From positions 1 to 50,475 of the forward strand of contig SLGK01000009.1 of assembly GCA_007123775.1 (NCBI GenBank): 50,475 nucleotides of DNA, written 5' to 3'. The notes beneath the pieces are model-generated. The model was not told where the DNA came from. It worked only from the letters and a program-made list of their open reading frames with translations, and did no database searches. Shown here in pieces: positions 42,817 through 50,473 of this stretch. Each line of letters begins with the position of its first letter. Position 1 is the first letter of the stretch. The translations under genes were made by a program, and so were the position numbers. This DNA is from Anaerolineae bacterium. GTDB taxonomy: Bacteria > Chloroflexota > Anaerolineae > Promineifilales > Promineifilaceae.

Positions 42817-44337
42817 ATGCATAATTCCCCCCTATTCCCCAAAATCCTCGTCGCCAACCGGGGCGAGATTGCCCGGCGCATTTTTGCCGCCTGCCGCGAG
42901 TTAGGCATCCCTTCGGTGGCCATTTACTCCGAGGCCGATGCCGATGCCCCCTGGACGCGGGATGCTGACGAGCGCTACCTGCTGCCGGGCGTAACGGCCG
43001 TTGAGACCTATTTGAACCAAACGGCCGTTTTCGAGGTAGCCCAACGATGCGGCGCAGCCGCCATCCATCCCGGCTACGGCTTCTTGAGCGAGAATCCCAA
43101 CTTTGCCCAGGCGTGCGCCGATCACGGCCTGACCTTCATTGGTCCCGGCCCAGAGGCGATGCGGGTGATGGGCAGCAAGGCGGCCGCCCGTGAAGTGGCC
43201 GAGCAGGCCGGCGTGCCTGTGGTGCCCGGCGTGGATGGGTTGGGGATGGATGGGGCGGAGTTGAAAACGGCCGTGGCCCACATCCCCTATCCCCTGCTCA
43301 TCAAAGCCAGTGCCGGCGGCGGGGGCAAAGGGATGCGCGTCGTCTGGGACGAGTCAGAATTTGAGGATGCCGTGCAGCAGGCCCGCGCCGAATCCAAATC
43401 CGCCTTTGGCAGCGACCACGTCCTGGTCGAACGTTACTTTACCCGCGTCCACCATGTCGAAATCCAGGTGTTGGGCGACCAGCAGGGCAAGGTGCTGCAC
43501 CTGTTCGAGCGGGAATGTTCCGTGCAGCGCCGCCACCAGAAGATTATCGAGGAAAGCCCATCGCCCAAAGTGGGGGCCAACGACGACCTGCGCCAGAAGA
43601 TGGCTCAGGCGGCCGTGGCGTTGGCCGAAGCTGTCGGCTACGTCAGCGCGGGCACGGTTGAGTTTATTGTCGATGCGGAGGGCGGCTTTTACTTCCTGGA
43701 GATGAACACCCGGCTGCAAGTGGAGCATCCGGTGACGGAACTGGTGACGGGGCTGGACTTGGCTGCCTGGCAGATTCGCATTGCCGCCGGGGAAGCGTTA
43801 CCCTTTGCCCAATCTGACCTGGCACAGCGCGGCCACGCCCTGGAGTGCCGCGTTTACGCCGAAGACCCGGCCCAAAACTTCTTGCCTTCGATTGGGGAGA
43901 TTGCCTACTATCGCCCGCCGGCCGGGCCGGGTATTCGGGTGGATGATGGGTTTGAGACGGGCACGGCCGTTTCCCCCTATTACGACCCGATGCTGGCCAA
44001 AGTCATCACCTGGGGCCGGGACCGGGACAAAGCGATCCGCAAAATGGTTCTCGCCCTGCGCCAGACGGTCATCCTCGGCGTGACGACCAATATCCCCTAC
44101 CTGCTGGCCATCCTGCAAGAACCCCACTTCATGGCTGGGCAAACCAGCACTGGCTACCTGGAGGAGCATATGGCCGACTGGTCGCCCGCAGCCGAGCCGG
44201 ATGAGGAGCTGTGGCTGGCGGCGGCCGTGGTGGAGGCTTTGGGGGGAAACGGCCGTGTGCGGACCACTTCAACCAACGGCGACCAGCCGCAGACAATCGA
44301 CCCCTGGCACGAGGCGGGTGCGTGGCGGAATGTGTGA
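42817..44337 (+). CDS. accC: Biotin carboxylase subunit
   Basis: A 506-residue biotin carboxylase from the ATG after a repeat-derived TTG start. It carboxylates biotin with ATP and bicarbonate. It has KILVANRGEIARRIFAACRELG, HPGYGFLSENPNFAQ, ATP-grasp KASAGGGGKGMRVV (about 160-175), the catalytic EMNTRLQVEHPVTEL (about 293-307) and a biotin-carboxylase C-terminal domain. The C-terminal about 50 residues (after LEEHMADW) are unlike a biotin carrier domain. There is no BCCP or carboxyltransferase gene nearby. It could belong to acetyl-, propionyl- or methylcrotonyl-CoA carboxylase. Confidence 0.93.
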   Translation: MHNSPLFPKILVANRGEIARRIFAACRELGIPSVAIYSEADADAPWTRDADERYLLPGVTAVETYLNQTAVFEVAQRCGAAAIHPGYGFLSENPNFAQACADHGLTFIGPGPEAMRVMGSKAAAREVAEQAGVPVVPGVDGLGMDGAELKTAVAHIPYPLLIKASAGGGGKGMRVVWDESEFEDAVQQARAESKSAFGSDHVLVERYFTRVHHVEIQVLGDQQGKVLHLFERECSVQRRHQKIIEESPSPKVGANDDLRQKMAQAAVALAEAVGYVSAGTVEFIVDAEGGFYFLEMNTRLQVEHPVTELVTGLDLAAWQIRIAAGEALPFAQSDLAQRGHALECRVYAEDPAQNFLPSIGEIAYYRPPAGPGIRVDDGFETGTAVSPYYDPMLAKVITWGRDRDKAIRKMVLALRQTVILGVTTNIPYLLAILQEPHFMAGQTSTGYLEEHMADWSPAAEPDEELWLAAAVVEALGGNGRVRTTSTNGDQPQTIDPWHEAGAWRNV

Positions 44338-44423
44338 TTATGGGGTTGAGGGTGGGGAAGAACGGCAATCGTGCAAATTATATGTATTGAAATTGCCTGG
44401 ACGAACTTTTTTCTGCAAACAAA

Positions 44424-45137
44424 TCACTTATCTATTTTTTCCAAGACATTTAAACATAAGCCACTGAAGAACCCGCGTAGGACAAATGTAATCCAATGAG
44501 AATAGCTGTTAGTGATTACAAGTCGCTCTCCCAGTATTGGATGAATGCCTAAGAAAACCTCATTTACATCACTTCCTAATTCTTGACGCCATTTCAAGAT
44601 ATCAGGTGAAAGGAACCGTTTGTTTTCTACAATATTTTTGATTTGAGAGCCATTTCTAAAATAGGCCAGGGATCCACTTGCATGTACAATACAATTGCGA
44701 AATGTTATTGCAATGGAAACTTGTTCCCAGTTTTGCATGTTTGCGTATAAGACACTATTTGCCTTTAGAAAGTTAAGTGCGCGAGTAACGCCTTGGCCTT
44801 TTATATCTTTTAGCTGCCTTAGACTTTCTGTCTCTACGCTTTTGACCAACAGTAGAACATAGATTTCAAACATTGCTGTAGCGTTTAGGAAATTGCCTTG
44901 AGCGATCAAAAATGGAAATGTTGAGTCAAGTTTTTGACTTTCTCTTTTCCATCGAATGTTTTGCATTTCAAGATCATTTGGATAGTATGCTTGTAACTTT
45001 TCAAGTTCAATTTTTCTTTCATGATCAATGAGTCTCATGCTTTTCCAAATGTAGTCTCCAAGATGTTCAAAATCAAGAAATGCTGTATTGGAAAGCTCTC
45101 TAATGCTGTCTATGGTTTGAGGTTTTTTAGTTGACAT
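44424..45137 (-). CDS. HEPN-like protein (AT-rich, likely acquired)
   Basis: A 237-residue protein from MSTKKPQTIDSIREL (a longer frame reaches 45191). It is a mostly helical protein. Residues about 145-160 (SIAITFRNCIVHASG) contain Rx4H, the RN-x3-H motif of HEPN ribonucleases and their inactive relatives. No other domain is recognised. The base composition is clearly lower in GC than neighbours and the AACGGCCGTT palindrome is absent. It follows a DUF433 gene by nine bases in the longer frame and 62 in the shorter, on the same strand, consistent with an antitoxin-toxin order. It may also be an abortive-infection-type or uncharacterised HEPN. Confidence 0.6.
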   Translation of the reverse strand: MSTKKPQTIDSIRELSNTAFLDFEHLGDYIWKSMRLIDHERKIELEKLQAYYPNDLEMQNIRWKRESQKLDSTFPFLIAQGNFLNATAMFEIYVLLLVKSVETESLRQLKDIKGQGVTRALNFLKANSVLYANMQNWEQVSIAITFRNCIVHASGSLAYFRNGSQIKNIVENKRFLSPDILKWRQELGSDVNEVFLGIHPILGERLVITNSYSHWITFVLRGFFSGLCLNVLEKIDK

Positions 45138-45199
45138 AAGTGATTTGAAAAATAAACGCTTGAGTGCAAGCATGTACCAAAGAATTAGCAAAGATTGCT

Positions 45200-45487
45200 T
45201 TAGTGCTGGATGCTGACAGTTCTTTCTTTAATCATACGAGCGTTTAGAACTTGGTGCCGAATGTCTTTGTCTAAATCATCTTTATGCTGGTAATAATAGG
45301 CCAGGGCAGCATACACTTGCGACAGGGATAGCTCATAGTCGGCGGTAAGTTCCTCTGCTGATCGTTTGTGGAACAGGTGGGCGATAACCAGATCGGTCAC
45401 GCGCAGTCCTGTTCCGGCAATGCAAGGTTTCCCGCCACGAACGGCCGTATTTTTCGTAATCAGATCAATGCTCTGTATGACATCCAT
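45200..45487 (-). CDS. DUF433 antitoxin-like protein
   Basis: A 95-residue protein with the DUF433 core KPCIAGTGLRVTDLVIAH and SAEELTADYELSLSQVYAALAYY (a helix-turn-helix-like segment). DUF433 proteins resemble VapB-type antitoxins and usually precede a PIN-like DUF5615 toxin. No such toxin is here; a HEPN-like gene takes that place. The start ATG is preceded by GAGGA. A promoter on the same strand is well placed at 45526-45555. Confidence 0.9.
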   Translation of the reverse strand: MDVIQSIDLITKNTAVRGGKPCIAGTGLRVTDLVIAHLFHKRSAEELTADYELSLSQVYAALAYYYQHKDDLDKDIRHQVLNARMIKERTVSIQH

Positions 45488-45715
45488 CGCGCGTCCTCAC
45501 CTGATCATGCTCAACGTCTGGTTCTATTATAACAACAGATATTTACTGGCGGCAATTGGCACATTCACGCCGAATGTAAACCGCTCTGTTTTTAACTATT
45601 AATGGCTGCCAGGCGTTCATAACCAGCAATCTAATCAGCCTGGCGCTGCGGCCACGTTTCGGCAGGTAATGGGCCCAAGGGACTCAGCCACGACGCCTGC
45701 GTCGCCGGCAACTAC
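45488..45715. other. Gap between divergent DUF433 and PadR genes
   Basis: Apart from the minus-strand promoter at 45526-45555 it contains no gene. GCCTGCGTCGCCGGC (about 45696) is weakly palindromic. I see none of the intergenic simple repeats here. Confidence 0.45.
45526..45555 (-). promoter_or_regulatory. Promoter of the DUF433-HEPN unit
   Basis: On the minus strand TTGCCG (45550-45555), 18-base spacer, then a perfect TATAAT (45526-45531) preceded by TGT. The predicted start is about 30 bases upstream of the DUF433 ATG. Confidence 0.6.
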
Positions 45716-45744
45716 TTGACACACGGATATTTCTTTGCTAATAT
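45716..45744 (+). promoter_or_regulatory. Sigma70-type promoter of the PadR operon
   Basis: A perfect TTGACA (45716-45721), exact 17-base spacer and TAATAT (45739-45744). It overlaps the leftmost GATATATC-type operator box, fitting autorepression. Confidence 0.8.
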
Positions 45745-45794
45745 ATCGAGTATTGATATACCGTATTATGATATATCTCTACTGGATATATCCA
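45742..45794. promoter_or_regulatory. GATATATC operator boxes for PadR
   Basis: Four related boxes: TATATC (45742-45747) facing GATATA (45755-45760), a full palindrome GATATATC (45770-45777), and GGATATATCC (45785-45794). They span the -10 region and the start of the transcript, right before the PadR start at 45811. PadR proteins bind AT-rich inverted repeats, so these are likely its operators. Confidence 0.65.
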
Positions 45795-45810
45795 TCCAAC
45801 AGGTCAAGCG

Positions 45811-46152
45811 ATGAAACAATATACCCCTTTATCACAGGCACAATTCCAGATTCTCCTCTCTCTGGCCGACGAAGCGCGGCATGGCTACGGCATTATGCAA
45901 GAAGTCGCCGAGCGCAGTGGAGACAAAATCCAGTTAGGGCCGGGAACCTTATACGGCAACGTCAAGAAAATGATGGCCGACGGCTTGATTGAGGAAAGTC
46001 AAAAGCCCGCCGGAGTCGAGGATGATGATCCGCGCCGCCGCTATTACAAATTGACCGAACAAGGACAAAAAGTGGCCATTGCCGAAGCCAGGCGTCTGGC
46101 CGACATGGTGCATGACGCCCGGATCAAAAACCTGCTGCCGGAGGCAAGTTGA
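45811..46152 (+). CDS. PadR-family transcriptional regulator
   Basis: A 113-residue winged-helix repressor. LSQAQFQILLSLADEARHGYGIMQEV (about 7-32) and GPGTLYGNVKKMMADGLIEE (about 43-62), then DPRRRYYKLTEQGQKV, are the PadR hallmarks, with the short C-terminal dimer helix of the subfamily-2 type. It has its own operator and promoter, and its stop overlaps the next ATG by four bases, so it is coupled to the membrane protein gene. The inducing ligand is unknown. Confidence 0.95.
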   Translation: MKQYTPLSQAQFQILLSLADEARHGYGIMQEVAERSGDKIQLGPGTLYGNVKKMMADGLIEESQKPAGVEDDDPRRRYYKLTEQGQKVAIAEARRLADMVHDARIKNLLPEAS

Positions 46153-46970
46153 TGGGATTATCTAACTGGTTGCTTGCTTTTTCATATTGGCTGTATAAAA
46201 CGGCCGTTAAGCTCTACCCCACCCGATTTCGAACCGAATTTGCAGCGGAAATGGTCTGGCTGTTTGGCCTGCTTTGCCGGGATGCTGTGGCCCAGGCCGG
46301 TTATTCGGGCCTGTTGCTGGTCTGGTGGCGAACGGCTTCCGATCTGGCCGTTTCAGTTGGGGAACAACATTGGTTGCTTTGGAGGGACAAAATGTCTTTT
46401 GAGGATGATAGCAAACTGCTGCGCCTGGTAGCAATACTGTGTGGCTTTCTGGCGATATTTGCTCTGGGCTGGGGTATCTATGCCACAGCTTTCCATGCCA
46501 ATGGTTTGCTGGTACGGCCGACCATAACGGTCAACTGGCACGCGCCTCCCGATTCGGTGACGTCAGAGTTTATCGTCTACCGGGCACCGGTCGAACAAGA
46601 AGAGGCGATACCGTGTATGTCAGTATCGCCGGCAGACTATGTCCCCATCCCGCAAAATATCTCGCGGGCTGGAGGGTTTTCTCAGGGGCTTGCTCTGTCA
46701 GAGGAAAGTATCATAGCCAGAAGGTACCAACTGGAAGATGATTACCAGGTGAAAAGGGGAGATCAATTTTGTTACAAAGTTGAGCGGTTGTTGAGTACCG
46801 GTAACACAGAAACGATAGCCCGAAACTATAAGTTTGGTGTCCCCGGTTATCACTGGGGGGTAATCGCATCCGGTTTTACGGCCGTTCTGCTTGCCTGGGG
46901 CCTTGTCTTATTGATGCGGCGTTTATGGGGACTGGCAACCAGATTAGGAAAGCCTGCTTTGGTCGCTTAG
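46149..46970 (+). CDS. PadR-linked membrane protein with permease-prefix-like N-terminus
   Basis: A 273-residue protein with three membrane segments. The N-terminal 80 residues (LYKTAVKLYPTRFRTEFAAEM) resemble the LYP-R-FR-EF-EM prefix found on PadR-linked permeases (permease_prefix). Then come a helix (LLRLVAILCGFLAIFALGWGIY, about 95-116), an extracytoplasmic domain of about 120 residues with Cys-containing VEQEEAIPCMSVSPADY and GDQFCYKVERL, and a final helix. The latter half is paralogous to the following gene. Two Cys suggest a disulfide. No known family was recognised. Confidence 0.75.
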   Translation: MMGLSNWLLAFSYWLYKTAVKLYPTRFRTEFAAEMVWLFGLLCRDAVAQAGYSGLLLVWWRTASDLAVSVGEQHWLLWRDKMSFEDDSKLLRLVAILCGFLAIFALGWGIYATAFHANGLLVRPTITVNWHAPPDSVTSEFIVYRAPVEQEEAIPCMSVSPADYVPIPQNISRAGGFSQGLALSEESIIARRYQLEDDYQVKRGDQFCYKVERLLSTGNTETIARNYKFGVPGYHWGVIASGFTAVLLAWGLVLLMRRLWGLATRLGKPALVA

Positions 46971-46986
46971 CGCCGGGAGGGGAAAC

Positions 46987-47538
46987 ATGTCATTGTTTAA
47001 CGATAAACAACTTTTACGCCTGACTACGGCCGTTTTGGGTGGTATTGCTTTACTGGCTTTAGCTTGGGGATTATATTTTGTTGCTGTTAATCCCCATAGC
47101 CTACTGGCCAGACCGGTTATAATTATTGACTGGTGGTTCGACCATGATGCTATAGCTAAAGTGCAAGTCTATCGTGCAGACGCCGATTGGGATACCATCT
47201 GTTGGGATGTAGCTGCAGCAGACTATCACGAGCTGCCATCGCGCCATTTTTCCCTGAGCAAAGGCACTTCCCAGCCGTCTGGCGCAAGCAGATACAGATT
47301 GCAAGACAATTACCGCATGGCCAGAGGGGACCTCTTTTGCTACAAGATTGTGGGCACAACCAGCGAGGGGCCAACAGCGACGCTATACCGTCATAGAGCC
47401 GCTACCGTTTCCTACTATTGGCAGATGATCGTCAACGGCCTGCTGGTAACTGCGCTCAGTGTGGTGCTGCTTATTCTGGCACGGCGGTTGCTGCAGTTGT
47501 CATCCAGGTTGGACAAACTTATCCCGCTTGGCCAGTGA
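46987..47538 (+). CDS. Paralogous two-helix membrane protein
   Basis: A 183-residue protein with a helix at about 11-32 and another at about 145-165 around a soluble domain. It aligns with residues 85-273 of the preceding protein (for example LLRLTTAVLGGIALLALAWGLY, LLARPVIIIDW, YRLQDNYRMARGDLFCYKI) but lacks the N-terminal prefix. The two conserved Cys (TICWDV and FCYKI) are kept. Only 16 bases separate the genes, so it belongs to the PadR operon. This is a tandem duplicate of unknown function. Confidence 0.75.
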   Translation: MSLFNDKQLLRLTTAVLGGIALLALAWGLYFVAVNPHSLLARPVIIIDWWFDHDAIAKVQVYRADADWDTICWDVAAADYHELPSRHFSLSKGTSQPSGASRYRLQDNYRMARGDLFCYKIVGTTSEGPTATLYRHRAATVSYYWQMIVNGLLVTALSVVLLILARRLLQLSSRLDKLIPLGQ

Positions 47539-47585
47539 CGCTACCCCTGGCATGAAGCTGGCGCGTCGCCGAATGTGTGAAGGGA

Positions 47586-47895
47586 TTAACGGTCGTTTTC
47601 GGAACTAGCGCTTTCGGCTAATTCTTGAACTTCCTTCAGGCTCAACCCGGTAATCTCGCTAACCGTCACAACATCGTGTAGTTCAAGCAGTTGGCGGGCA
47701 ATGCGACGGATACGCTCTTTTGTTTCCAGACGACCCTGTTCCAGGCCTTGTTTTAAGCCTAATTCAATGTATTCTTGGGCAATGGTTGTCATCACTTGCT
47801 CTCCTTGCGGTCCTTGCGCTAACAGCACCTGTTCCATCTGCTCCCGGCTCACTTTGCCAGTGGCCCTGGTCATATAATACAAAACTGTACGAATA
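47586..47895 (-). pseudogene. Truncated Rpn-family nuclease/transposase C-terminus
   Basis: Encodes only the C-terminal about 100 residues (PYDIRTVLYYMTRATGKV, then YIELGLKQGLEQGRLETKER) of the PD-(D/E)XK Rpn/transposase-associated nuclease family. The reading frame runs back to the stop region of rsmA and then has no start with a ribosome site; the nuclease domain is missing. It is likely a remnant left after insertion and deletion. The short C-terminal helix-turn-helix (VVTVSEITGLSLKEVQEL) survives. Confidence 0.7.
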
Positions 47896-48741
47896 TCATA
47901 TGGGCATTGCTTGAAACAACGCCCCCCACTCCGCCAGCGTCAGCGTTTCGGCGCGACGACGGCCGTCTACCCCCGCACGTTCCAGAGCAGCATCGATCAG
48001 TGATCGGTCGTGGCCCAGGGCGCGTAGATTTTTCTGCAACTGCTTCCGCTTTTGGGCAAAACCGACCTTGACCAGCCGCATAAACGGCCGTTCTTGCGCC
48101 AGCGAAACACCGGTAGCCGCCGGTTGGGTCAGGTCGATGTGAACAACGGCCGAATCCACGTCGGGGCGCGGCCAGAAAGCCCCGGCCTTGATGGTGTGGG
48201 CGATGGTGGCCTTGCCGTAAAACTGGACGCTGACGGCCAGTAGGCTCATGTTGGGCGGTTCGGCCGTTATGCGTTCGGCCACTTCTTGCTGGACGGTCAT
48301 GGTGAGGCTGAGGGGTTTGAGAACGGCCGTTAGCAAATGGCGCAAAATGGCCCCGGTGATGTAATAAGGCACGTTGGCGACCACTTTATACGGCTGCTGG
48401 AACAGATCGGCCGGCTGCTGTTTCAGAATGTCCCCATGAATCAGGCGCACATTCTCATACAGGGCCAATTGTCCCTGCAAGATGGGCAACAGCCGGTCAT
48501 CCAGCTCTACGGCCACCACTTGCGCCGCTTGCCGGGCCAAAAAGTGGGTCAGTGAGCCTAATCCCGGCCCAATTTCGAGGACGTGATCGGTGGGGTGGAT
48601 AACGGCCGATTCCGCAATCCGCGCCAGCACATTCTCATCAAACAAGAAGTTCTGGCCCAGGCTCTTTTTCGGTTGCAGGCCATAAGCGGCCAACAGGTCT
48701 TTAGGATGCAAGATGTGATCGTGGGGATTGTGGATGCTCAT
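47896..48741 (-). CDS. rsmA: 16S rRNA dimethyladenosine transferase
   Basis: A 281-residue enzyme that dimethylates two adjacent adenosines near the 3' end of 16S rRNA. KKSLGQNFLFDENVLARIAE (about 25-44), the SAM motif VLEIGPGLGSLTHFL, VAVELDDRLLP and the catalytic NVPYYITGAILRHLL (NVPY for the usual NLPY) are present. It lies beside the G5/3D protein gene, as ksgA and yabE do in Bacillus. The gene ends at the Rpn remnant. Confidence 0.97.
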   Translation of the reverse strand: MSIHNPHDHILHPKDLLAAYGLQPKKSLGQNFLFDENVLARIAESAVIHPTDHVLEIGPGLGSLTHFLARQAAQVVAVELDDRLLPILQGQLALYENVRLIHGDILKQQPADLFQQPYKVVANVPYYITGAILRHLLTAVLKPLSLTMTVQQEVAERITAEPPNMSLLAVSVQFYGKATIAHTIKAGAFWPRPDVDSAVVHIDLTQPAATGVSLAQERPFMRLVKVGFAQKRKQLQKNLRALGHDRSLIDAALERAGVDGRRRAETLTLAEWGALFQAMPI

Positions 48742-48778
48742 GCGCCTATTTTACCACAAGCACAGGTCACACAGTCTA

Positions 48779-48838
48779 ATACCTCGCCACTCCGCCACTG
48801 CGCCACTCTGCTGCCCCGCCACTGCGCCACTTCGCTAC
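48779..48838. repeat. CGCCACTCCGCCACTGCGCCAC repeat
   Basis: Same family as at 8024-8092, 11880-11955 and 22625-22690, between rsmA and the G5 gene. The stop codon of the latter is within its last unit. Confidence 0.75.
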
Positions 48839-50262
48839 GGCAAATTGGTTGGTATCAAAAAGTTGATCCGCTCCCGGGGCGGCACGGGGGTCAGGTAATA
48901 GACGTCAACGTAGCCCGACCAGGAGACGTACTCGTCCTCGTCATAACCCAGGTCAATCCAGCGGCCGCGCACGCCACCGCCGGTATCCCCGGCAAAGCCA
49001 ACACCATAGCCCGGCACGTAGACATCGGAGCGGAAAGGGACCACGCTGCGGTCAATGGCCACCACTCCCGTGCCGGCCGGGACGCCGCTGGCGGTAATGC
49101 CGTAGGTGGGATGGCCCAACGGTTTGCCGGAACTGGCGGCCGTATAAGAGGTGACGCGCATTCGCACCAGCCGCCAATATTCGCGGGGACCTTCGGGCGT
49201 ATCGACGGTACGGATTTCGATGCGCGTACCGTAACCGAGAACCTCATTGACCGGTTCACGGGCAACCCATTCGCCGTCAACCGTTTCGCTCACCGGTGTC
49301 CCATTTTCGTAGCGGACGCGGATGCGCTGGCGCAAGATGCCCGGCTCACCGTAGCTAATAACGGCCCGCTGATCGATTTCCAGTTCATCGGTGGGCTGAA
49401 AGAGGCTCTGGTAAGGGATAGGCTGGTCTTCCAGGCGAAAATCTTCGGTGACGCGAATAACGGTAATCACGTCGTCGGCCCGGAGGGAAGTGTCAGGGCC
49501 GGGGCGGGTGTAGTCGTAGCCCACCAGCCCAATGCCGGCTTCGGCGACCACGTCCTGGGCGTTGTTGTGATGGCTGCGGGTTTGGATAACACGGCCGTCT
49601 ACATGTATCGTCAGCGGCTTCGAGCGCTGCACCCTGATGGTCAGATTCGGCTCTAGCCAGCTACCTAACGAAGGGGTTACGCCATCGGCGGCGTACAGTT
49701 GGATACCGGCCTCCTGGATAGCCGCGCCCACCGTCTGGGCGGCGGTGCGGAGGACCTGTTGGTTGTTGCCATCCTCAATGGTGACGGTCAGAAAACGGCC
49801 GATTTCCACCTCAGTCGGCAGGGGAGTCTCATCCAGATCGCCATAAGCTACCTGACGACGGCTGGCAAAAATCTGGTCGGTGCGCTGCACGGTCACACCC
49901 GCTTCGGCCAGGAAAGGCCCCAGCCGGTTTTGCTGCGTCCAGAGCGTGCGCGTGCCGTCCGTTTCGGTGCGGAGGGTCACGGCGCGGGCGCGCTGAATTT
50001 GAATGCCCAGGCCAATGGGGGCGGGAGCGTCTAAACGGGGGGTAACAATGTCTTCGGGGCGGAGGGTGATATTGGCGGCGTTTACTACGTCTTGGACTGT
50101 AGCGTAACGGCCGGAGATAGAAACGGCCGTTTCCCCATCATAAATTGTGTAATCCTGCTGCGCCACCACCAGATAGGTGACCATGCCCAGGCTCAGCATC
50201 CCGGCCAAAACCAGCAGCAGCCAAAACCATATTTTACGCAGCAAATGGGAGAGAATAGTCAT
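48835..50262 (-). CDS. YabE-like G5 and 3D domain cell-wall protein
   Basis: A 475-residue protein from MTILSHLLRKIWFW (an upstream extension is repeat-coded). An N-terminal membrane anchor is followed by four ubiquitin-like DUF348 modules (about 35-270), a G5 domain (about 270-355; VRYENGTPVSETVDGEWV) and a C-terminal 3D domain (RVTSYTAAS... to the DxGGGVRGR and DVYYLTP segment), which carries the three Asp of a lytic transglycosylase-type fold. This is the YabE/resuscitation-promoting-factor-like architecture acting in peptidoglycan turnover. Adjacency to rsmA supports that identity. No LysM is present. Confidence 0.92.
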   Translation of the reverse strand: MTILSHLLRKIWFWLLLVLAGMLSLGMVTYLVVAQQDYTIYDGETAVSISGRYATVQDVVNAANITLRPEDIVTPRLDAPAPIGLGIQIQRARAVTLRTETDGTRTLWTQQNRLGPFLAEAGVTVQRTDQIFASRRQVAYGDLDETPLPTEVEIGRFLTVTIEDGNNQQVLRTAAQTVGAAIQEAGIQLYAADGVTPSLGSWLEPNLTIRVQRSKPLTIHVDGRVIQTRSHHNNAQDVVAEAGIGLVGYDYTRPGPDTSLRADDVITVIRVTEDFRLEDQPIPYQSLFQPTDELEIDQRAVISYGEPGILRQRIRVRYENGTPVSETVDGEWVAREPVNEVLGYGTRIEIRTVDTPEGPREYWRLVRMRVTSYTAASSGKPLGHPTYGITASGVPAGTGVVAIDRSVVPFRSDVYVPGYGVGFAGDTGGGVRGRWIDLGYDEDEYVSWSGYVDVYYLTPVPPRERINFLIPTNLP

Positions 50263-50264
50263 AA

Positions 50265-50338
50265 CTGTTTTGACGTATTGCGTAGTGCGTAGTGCGTAGC
50301 AGGTGGCTTTTACGAAATACGCACTACGCACTACGAAA
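50265..50338. repeat. GTAGTGCGTAGTGCGTAG / CTACGCACTACG repeat
   Basis: GCGTAGTGCGTAGTGCGTAG on the left answers TACGCACTACGCACTACG on the right, with AGGTGGC between. Same family as 21960-22000. It separates the SRP RNA from the G5 gene and may terminate the RNA. Confidence 0.8.
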
Positions 50339-50349
50339 ACAATATGCCC

Positions 50350-50473
50350 ATGGGACCGATGACGACCAGGTAATCCTGGGCACCCGGAGAAAACGCCTTA
50401 GCGCTGCTTCCTTCCGGACCTGACGCGGTTCGACGGTCTCCGCCGCCAGGGACCCAATCATCACCGGTCCCAT
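50350..50473 (-). ncRNA. ffs: Signal recognition particle RNA (bacterial 4.5S type)
   Basis: On the minus strand the invariant apical loop GGTCCGGAAGGAAGCAGC is present, within CAGGTCC...GCAGCGC. The ends pair as ATGGGACC (near 50473) with GGTCCCAT (near 50350), making the closing stem, and GGGTCCCTGG / CCGGGTGCCC-type segments pair in between. The small form lacks an Alu domain. It works with Ffh to target membrane proteins. Ends are inferred from stem pairing; the 5' end lies at the very edge of the window. Confidence 0.95.

Noticed and set aside
44424..47895. Prophage or integrative element
   Set aside because: Accessory genes are present but there is no integrase, attachment repeat or phage structural gene.
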